From Bacteroidota bacterium (lineage in GTDB: Bacteria > Bacteroidota > Bacteroidia > Chitinophagales > Chitinophagaceae), in NCBI GenBank assembly GCA_016712665.1, contig JADJQP010000002.1, positions 310,001-374,000 on the forward strand: 64,000 bases of DNA, in the 5' to 3' direction. Below are positions 58,690 through 64,000 of the stretch, piece by piece; position 1 is the first letter of the stretch, and each line of letters begins with the position of its first letter. The notes beneath the pieces are model-generated. The model saw only the letters and a list, made by a program, of their open reading frames with translations, did no database searches and had not been told where the DNA came from. Position numbers and translations under genes: made by a program.

Positions 58690-59817
58690 TCAAATTTTTT
58701 GTAACAAAAGAGCGGCATTACAACCCCCAAATCCTGAACCGGTTTTTACGGCATACTTCATATTTTTTTCAAAAGGATATGGATTCACTTTGATATCGCC
58801 ACTCACACCCATTTTTTCAAAACCTAGACTTGGTAAAATAATACCTCTTTGCAACCCTTCTATACTCATGATACTTTCAATAATACCTGCAGCGCCCAAG
58901 GTATGTCCAAAATTGGCTTTCAGGCTAAAAACAGGTGCCTCATGCAAGGTAGCCAAAGCAATAGCCTTCGATTCCATTTCGTCATTATACGGCGTCGCGG
59001 TGCCATGTGCTGAAATAAAATCGATTTCGGATTCATGTACTTGCGCATACTTCAGGGTGGTGCGAATACAAAAGGCTAATTCTTCACCGGTTTTGGAGGG
59101 TCCCGAAATATGATTCGCATCATTTGAAATACGTCCTCCCAATAAGCGTATTTCTGAAGGGATTTCTGCACTTAATAAAATCGCTCCGCAGGCTTCTCCC
59201 AGCACCACTCCATCTCTTTCTAAATCAAAAGGCTTGCATGCTTTTTTTGAAACTGCATGAAAAGCGCTAAAACCGGACAGTACAAAGGGTGTTACTACGT
59301 CGCAGCCGATTACCAATACATGCTTGTAAAGACCTGCATCCAAATAGCGCTTGGCGACGATACATGCTGAAATACCGGATATACAGGCATTGGAGACAAT
59401 CAAAACCGGATTCGGGTTTTTGGCATAGTGTTGTAGCAAGTTTGCTGAGTAATGTAAATAGGCTCGCTCATCTGCCGGATTCTCTGCAAATAACTCTATA
59501 TTTCCTTTGGTGGTAGATAATATCAATAAGGTGTCGGTACTTGCATAATCCACTCGGCGTTTTTGCAACATATCATCGAGACAAGCCAGGAGTAGCGCAT
59601 CAAATCGAGTATCGGTTTGAAAGCGTTGCCGAAACTGTGTCATGACCTCCGGATCGAAAACGCCTGCTAAAATGGGCTCCGGATAAAAGGAGCGGTCCTC
59701 AATTTCCTGAATGGCAGAACGCCCCTCAAGCAAGGCCTTGAAATTTTCATTTGCGCCAAGCGCCAAAGGACTGATACAAGAAGTATCTATGATATAATGG
59801 GGGGTAGTAGGATTCAA
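58690..59817 (-). CDS. beta-ketoacyl synthase (second, KAS-like)
   Basis: 375 residues. Active cysteine in VSNACISGISACIVA (near 150), histidine in ISAHGTATPYNDEM (near 272), lysine in SLKANF and histidine in NFGHTLGAAGIIES (near 308), so the residues for catalysis are present. It is shorter than FabF and starts abruptly. Last gene of an operon with a hotdog dehydratase and a small secreted unknown. This set resembles aryl-polyene or flexirubin gene sets. Confidence 0.92.
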   Translation of the reverse strand: MNPTTPHYIIDTSCISPLALGANENFKALLEGRSAIQEIEDRSFYPEPILAGVFDPEVMTQFRQRFQTDTRFDALLLACLDDMLQKRRVDYASTDTLLILSTTKGNIELFAENPADERAYLHYSANLLQHYAKNPNPVLIVSNACISGISACIVAKRYLDAGLYKHVLVIGCDVVTPFVLSGFSAFHAVSKKACKPFDLERDGVVLGEACGAILLSAEIPSEIRLLGGRISNDANHISGPSKTGEELAFCIRTTLKYAQVHESEIDFISAHGTATPYNDEMESKAIALATLHEAPVFSLKANFGHTLGAAGIIESIMSIEGLQRGIILPSLGFEKMGVSGDIKVNPYPFEKNMKYAVKTGSGFGGCNAALLLQKI

Positions 59818-59821
59818 AAAT

Positions 59822-60466
59822 TTACTCCCAATTTTTAAAATCTTTCTTCATGCTTTTCAAAACACTCTTAACAGTACCTGCCCAATAGTTTCGAAATCCA
59901 AAACCTGCCGCTTTGCCCAAAACTCTTTTTGTAAGGAGTACCTTTTTAGTCTTCATATCCACAAAAGTAACCCAATAGCTGGCTTCCTCGCGACCCTTGC
60001 TCATTCCCTCAGCCACCATCATGAAACCAATACCTTCTTTTCCTTTGAAATCGTATTTCTTAATCATGTTCTGCACATCGCCTTCCTTCAACAATTGAAA
60101 ATCGCCAATATTTTCAGAAAATATTTCCTTCTTATCCATTTTTGCATTGGCCGCAGCAGTGATTTCAATGGCCGAATTCAATTCAGTTCTTGAAACCGCT
60201 TCTGCCAACTTAAATGCCTTTGGTTCTCCAATAATCAGTTCATTCCATGCAGGAAAATATTTATCTCTCATTTCTGTAGGCGACTTGGTGCCCTCATCTC
60301 CCCACCCGGTGGCAGGGCCAATAAATTTTACTTCCGTATAGTCAATACCGATCCAAGTGATGGTATTGGATGCTTTAAAAAGATCGGCTTTGCTAAACTG
60401 CGCCTTTACATCGGAGGAAAGTACCAATAGCAAGGCCATTCCAATAGATACAAGTAACTTTTTCAT
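59822..60466 (-). CDS. secreted protein of unknown function
   Basis: 214 residues from the ATG at 60466, chosen because MKKLLVSIGMALLLVLSSDV is a good signal peptide (to VKAQ); an in-frame ATG 15 codons upstream overlaps the dehydratase gene. The mature protein has no cysteine and no motif I can name; it includes TITWIGIDYTEVKFIG, MIKKYDFKGKEGIGFMMVAE and SYWVTFVDMKTKKVLLTKRV. It lies between the dehydratase and the ketosynthase. By position it might be an envelope factor for a fatty-acid-like product, but this is inference. Confidence 0.82.
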   Translation of the reverse strand: MKKLLVSIGMALLLVLSSDVKAQFSKADLFKASNTITWIGIDYTEVKFIGPATGWGDEGTKSPTEMRDKYFPAWNELIIGEPKAFKLAEAVSRTELNSAIEITAAANAKMDKKEIFSENIGDFQLLKEGDVQNMIKKYDFKGKEGIGFMMVAEGMSKGREEASYWVTFVDMKTKKVLLTKRVLGKAAGFGFRNYWAGTVKSVLKSMKKDFKNWE

Positions 60467-60477
60467 AATTTGTGATT

Positions 60478-60894
60478 TTAATTTTCTTGCACAAAAATAG
60501 TCAATTCGCAAGAAGCGAAAAGCTCTTTTCGAAAAAATATTTTTCCCGAAACAATACTCGCATTTCCAATGGTATGCAAAGTCTCCAACTCTGTTTCGAT
60601 GGTATCGCCAATTTGGGCACGATGCCGTATGTCTACATTTTTTAGCGCTCCAATATACCCAAGGGGGACTTCCTTGTTTTGACTACTAAAAAAATATCCG
60701 GTTCCCGCAGCAGCACTCTGCGCCATATTTTCAATCATACCGCCTTCCGTAAATATTCCGTCATCCACCAACACATTGTCGCCTTGTATGGTAAAGCGGG
60801 TTTGTATTCGGTGGCCGTCGGCATAAACCAAGGTATCTACCATTTTAAATGGTTTCTTTTGCGGAAGCAGGTCGGTTACATCCCTTGGTAGCAT
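60478..60894 (-). CDS. hotdog-fold dehydratase-like protein (FabZ/ApeP type)
   Basis: 138 residues. Hotdog pattern with LLPQKKPFKMVDTLVYADGH, a central helix GGMIENMAQSAAAGTGYFF and GALKNVDIRHRAQIGDTIET. FabZ normally has a catalytic histidine in a GHFPxxP loop before the helix; here the loop reads DDGIFTEGGMIE, with the glutamate kept and no histidine. That pattern recurs in dehydratase-like proteins of aryl-polyene clusters, as far as I recall. First gene of the operon. It probably acts on acyl-ACP intermediates. Confidence 0.86.
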   Translation of the reverse strand: MLPRDVTDLLPQKKPFKMVDTLVYADGHRIQTRFTIQGDNVLVDDGIFTEGGMIENMAQSAAAGTGYFFSSQNKEVPLGYIGALKNVDIRHRAQIGDTIETELETLHTIGNASIVSGKIFFRKELFASCELTIFVQEN

Positions 60895-60965
60895 GGTGTT
60901 TCAAAATTTTGTAAGTACAATAGTAAAAAAATATTTACTTTAGCCACCATATTTTAGAAAAAATT

Positions 60966-61250
60966 ATGTTAGAAATAGTGGCTCTTTACTTTCTTACTTC
61001 CTACATTGGCAAATTAGCGTTGCAAAAGGGACTAAAACCGCTAACCTGGAAAATCAACACCATATTGGCATGGATTGCAGGTGAATTTGTGGGAATTATT
61101 ATTGCGTTGCAATTCTTTGACATTAAAGAATTATTGAAAATATCTCTAATTGCACTCCCCTTTGCGTTTGGAGGATTTCACTTCATCAAATATACACTGG
61201 AAAAAAAGCCGGATAGCCACTCAACAGATATTGACCAACAAATAAACTAA
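60966..61250 (+). CDS. small membrane protein of unknown function
   Basis: 94 residues with hydrophobic segments about 1-17, 30-50 and 55-72 and a charged tail. I recognise no family. It ends one base before the start of the GlmU-like gene, so both are probably one transcript. Confidence 0.7.
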   Translation: MLEIVALYFLTSYIGKLALQKGLKPLTWKINTILAWIAGEFVGIIIALQFFDIKELLKISLIALPFAFGGFHFIKYTLEKKPDSHSTDIDQQIN

Positions 61251-61251
61251 T

Positions 61252-62443
61252 ATGAATTTTGTTTTGTTTGACGATGAACGATTTCATCATTTTTTGCCAC
61301 TTACCTATTCACGCCCCCTAGCCGAAATCCGATGCGGGATTTTTACGATGCGCGAAAAATGGTTGCAAATAGTGGGTTTGCCGGTTCATTATCATACGCA
61401 AAAAATACTTGCAAGAAAAATTTCCGTTAGAATTGTCGCAGGATAATATCTTTATCAATGCAGCCTTGTTTCCAAATAAGGAAGTAACGGAAGCCATTTT
61501 AACCCTCAAAAAAGGTGAATGCCTTATCAAGGATCAACAATTATTGGCAGCTCGGTTTTCTTTTGAAGTAGCTGAAACGTTTGATATTCAACATACCCTT
61601 CTCAACCTTGTCCAAAAGCATTTTTTGGGAGATTTGAAAATGTTGAATACCCTATGGGATATTTTTTCGTATAATGATACGGCTATTCGCGACGATTATG
61701 AACGAATCACAAGGGGCCGAATTTCGCAAAAGGCTTCTGCTACCAATACCATTTTAGGAGATCAACTTTTTATTGAGGAAGGAGCCAAAATAGAATGCGC
61801 TATTATCAATACCAGTACAGGACCGGTTTATATCGGAAAAAATGCCGAAATAATGGAAGGTTCCATTGTGAGAGGCCCCTTTGCAATGGGTGAAAATGCT
61901 GTGCTAAAGTTAGGAACCAAAATATATGGTGCCACCACCTTGGGCCCTGGATGCAAAGTGGGTGGTGAGGTCAACAATTCAGTATTTTTTGCGAATTCAA
62001 ATAAGGCACACGACGGCTTTATCGGAAATGCAGTAATCGGCGAATGGTGCAATATTGGTGCTGATACCAATAACTCAAATTTGAAGAATAATTATGAAGA
62101 GGTGAAACTGTGGAGCGAATACAAAAAGTCTTTTATTAAAACAGGTTTGCAATTTTGTGGACTCATAATGGCCGATCATAGCAAATGCGGTATCAATACC
62201 ATGTTCAATACCGGGACGGTGGTAGGATTTAGTTGCAATATTTATGGTGCCGGCTTCCCACGCAATTTTATTCCCTCGTTTAGCTGGGGCAGTGCGAATG
62301 GATTTATGGATTATCAATTGAAAAAGGCCGTGGAAACTGCCTCCAAGGTATTTGAAAGACGAAACCTGCCTTTTTCGCCCATCGAACAAAGAATCTTTGA
62401 ATCCATCTATAATCATACCACTGAACAAAGAAATTACTCCTAA
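61252..62443 (+). CDS. GlmU-family putative sugar nucleotidyltransferase, frameshifted
   Basis: Two frames, 61252-61446 and 61409-62443, join when one A is removed from the run 61400-61405: THTQKYLQEKFPLEL-like reading, 396 residues. N-terminus: NFVLFDDERFHHFLPLTYSR, PLAEIRCGIFTMREKW, the start of Bacteroidota GlmU-like proteins. C-terminal half (about 170-350) is a left-handed beta-helix with hexapeptide repeats (GPVYIGKNAEIMEGSIVRGP). The family is assumed to make nucleotide sugars, but lacks parts of classical GlmU. Confidence 0.88.
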
Positions 62444-62542
62444 TTTTTTGCTCATTTTTCGATTCCCACCAGCGCTTTAAACACAATTCCGTTTACACTA
62501 AATTTGGTATTTGTCAAATTATCAAATTAACTTCGCAACCTT

Positions 62543-63982
62543 ATGAGACCTCAAATAGCAACATTGCTCAAAGGAGCAAGCATTGATCAAGAAATTACCG
62601 TGATGGGTTGGGTTCGCACGTTCCGAAACAACCAATTTATAGCCCTGAATGATGGGAGCACCAATCAAAATCTACAGGTGGTGGTAGATTTTACCAAATT
62701 GGATGAATCCTTACTAAAACGGATTACTACCAGCGCTTGTATTGCGGCCACGGGTAAATTGGTGCAATCGCAGGGCAAAGGACAATCGGTAGAATTAGAG
62801 GCGCATTCGCTTGAAATATTGGGTGATAGCGATGCTGAAAAATATCCACTGCAACCTAAAAAACACAGTCTCGAATTTCTGCGCGAAATAGCGCATCTTC
62901 GTTTTCGCACCAACACCTTCGCTAGTGTAAATCGCTTACGCAATGCGTTAATATTTGGCATCCATCAGTTTTTTCAGGAACGAAATTTTTTAAATATTCA
63001 TACGCCTATTATTTCTGCAAGTGATGCAGAAGGGGCGGGAGAAATGTTTCGTGTCACCACATTACATTTGGAGAATCTTCCAAAAACAGATGCAGGTGAA
63101 ATTGATTATGCCGAAGATTTTTTTGGAAGAAGTTCCAACCTCACAGTAAGTGGACAATTGGAGGCCGAATTGGCGGCCATGGCTTTTACAAAAGTCTATA
63201 CCTTTGGACCAACATTCCGCGCAGAAAATTCAAATACCACTCGACATCTGGCAGAGTTCTGGATGATAGAACCCGAAGTAGCTTTCAATGAATTAAAAGA
63301 CAATGCTGACCTTGCAGAATCGATGTTAAAATATGTGATTCAATATGCTATGGACCGACATCCGGATGACATTGATTTTCTCGATGCACGACTCGCAGAA
63401 GAAGAAAAACAAAAACCAACGAATGAACGTGCCGAAATGGGGCTTAAAGAGAAATTGAATTTTGTATTGAATAATAACTTCGAACGAATTACGTATACCG
63501 AAGCCATCGAAATTTTATTACTTTCACCGGCTTACAAAAAGAAAAAGTTTAAATACGATGTGAGTTGGGGTATTGATATGCAAAGTGAGCATGAGCGCTA
63601 TTTGGTTGAAAAGCACTTCAATAAGCCGGTAATTGTAACAGATTATCCTAAAAATATCAAGGCATTTTACATGCGTCAAAACGACAACTGCGAACCCGGA
63701 AAGGAGACCGTAGCTGCAATGGATATTCTGGCACCGGGTATTGGTGAAATCATTGGCGGTTCGCAACGGGAGGAGCGACTTGAAAAATTAGAGCAACGTA
63801 TGAATGAAATGGAAATCCCTACCAAGGAAATGTTTTGGTATTTAGACACCAGACGTTTCGGAACGTGTAAGCATGCAGGCTTTGGACTTGGTTTTGAGCG
63901 GCTGGTGCAGTTTGTAACCGGAATGGGTAATATTAGAGATGTGATTCCGTTTCCACGGACTCCGAAGAACTGTGAGTTTTAG
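62543..63982 (+). CDS. asnS: asparaginyl-tRNA synthetase
   Basis: 479 residues. OB-fold anticodon domain (about 15-105: MGWVRTFRNNQFIALNDGS), then the class II core with motif 2 FGPTFRAENSNTTRHLAEFW (near 232) and motif 3 GFGLGFERLVQFVTGMGNIR near the C-terminus. Ends IPFPRTPKNCEF, the standard AsnRS ending. It loads asparagine on tRNA-Asn. Full length and uninterrupted. Confidence 0.98.
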   Translation: MRPQIATLLKGASIDQEITVMGWVRTFRNNQFIALNDGSTNQNLQVVVDFTKLDESLLKRITTSACIAATGKLVQSQGKGQSVELEAHSLEILGDSDAEKYPLQPKKHSLEFLREIAHLRFRTNTFASVNRLRNALIFGIHQFFQERNFLNIHTPIISASDAEGAGEMFRVTTLHLENLPKTDAGEIDYAEDFFGRSSNLTVSGQLEAELAAMAFTKVYTFGPTFRAENSNTTRHLAEFWMIEPEVAFNELKDNADLAESMLKYVIQYAMDRHPDDIDFLDARLAEEEKQKPTNERAEMGLKEKLNFVLNNNFERITYTEAIEILLLSPAYKKKKFKYDVSWGIDMQSEHERYLVEKHFNKPVIVTDYPKNIKAFYMRQNDNCEPGKETVAAMDILAPGIGEIIGGSQREERLEKLEQRMNEMEIPTKEMFWYLDTRRFGTCKHAGFGLGFERLVQFVTGMGNIRDVIPFPRTPKNCEF

Positions 63983-64000
63983 GTTTTGGAAATTGCCAAA

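Overview
The window comes from a Bacteroidota genome, most likely of the Chitinophagales/Saprospirales side of the phylum. The evidence is low GC, T9SS type A sorting domains on secreted proteins, a GldJ-type lipoprotein, a TonB receptor with a carboxypeptidase-like N-domain, TAnnTTTG promoter boxes, and almost no Shine-Dalgarno sequences. No rRNA, tRNA, CRISPR array, integrase or transposase was seen.

Layout. 1-8 kb: truncated S9 peptidase, ABC-F ATPase, Omp28-like lipoprotein, TonB receptor, ComF-RadA pair. 8-15 kb: zinc peptidase, M16 protease, a secreted unknown, DUF2461, GldJ. 15-18 kb: ketosynthase-ACP-acyltransferase operon, DinB protein. 18-25 kb: urocanate hydratase, GH20 hexosaminidase, a long tail-fibre-like surface protein. 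25-31 kb: bacilliredoxin, Lgt, a LytTR regulator with its propeller-type histidine kinase. 31-41.5 kb: MiaE, fructose-1,6-bisphosphatase, LamG protein, methyltransferase, VTC/DUF4956 pair, HldE-type kinase, cold-shock protein, Nth, an ABC exporter. 55.8-64 kb: SurE, a second ABC-2 exporter, a dehydratase-unknown-ketosynthase operon, a GlmU-like protein, AsnS. The two fatty-acid-type loci (15.4-17.8 and 58.7-60.9 kb) together resemble the parts of an aryl-polyene/flexirubin-type pathway.

The most unusual region is 41.7-55.7 kb, all on the minus strand. A giant secreted protein (FG-GAP repeats, N,N-dimethylformamidase-beta-like domain, beta-helix, T9SS tail) is followed by four paralogous propeller-like T9SS proteins (A, B, C, D in transcription order). 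In front of B, C and D lie progressively different remnants of the giant gene's 3' end (192, 286 and 24 codons). The duplicated unit is therefore 'tail of the giant gene plus its downstream neighbour'. A further decayed tail of a propeller gene lies beyond D. The giant gene's only ATG with a signal peptide is separated from the ORF by a tandem heptanucleotide repeat. As read it is out of frame; losing one unit would restore a continuous secreted protein, which is the signature of a phase-variable switch.

Eleven genes carry a single-base length error, ten of them in an A/T run and one at a C. Housekeeping genes (fbp, a GlmU-like gene) are among them, so most are probably assembly errors of an uncorrected long-read sequence rather than biology. 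Every joined length becomes a multiple of three when one base is added or removed per site.
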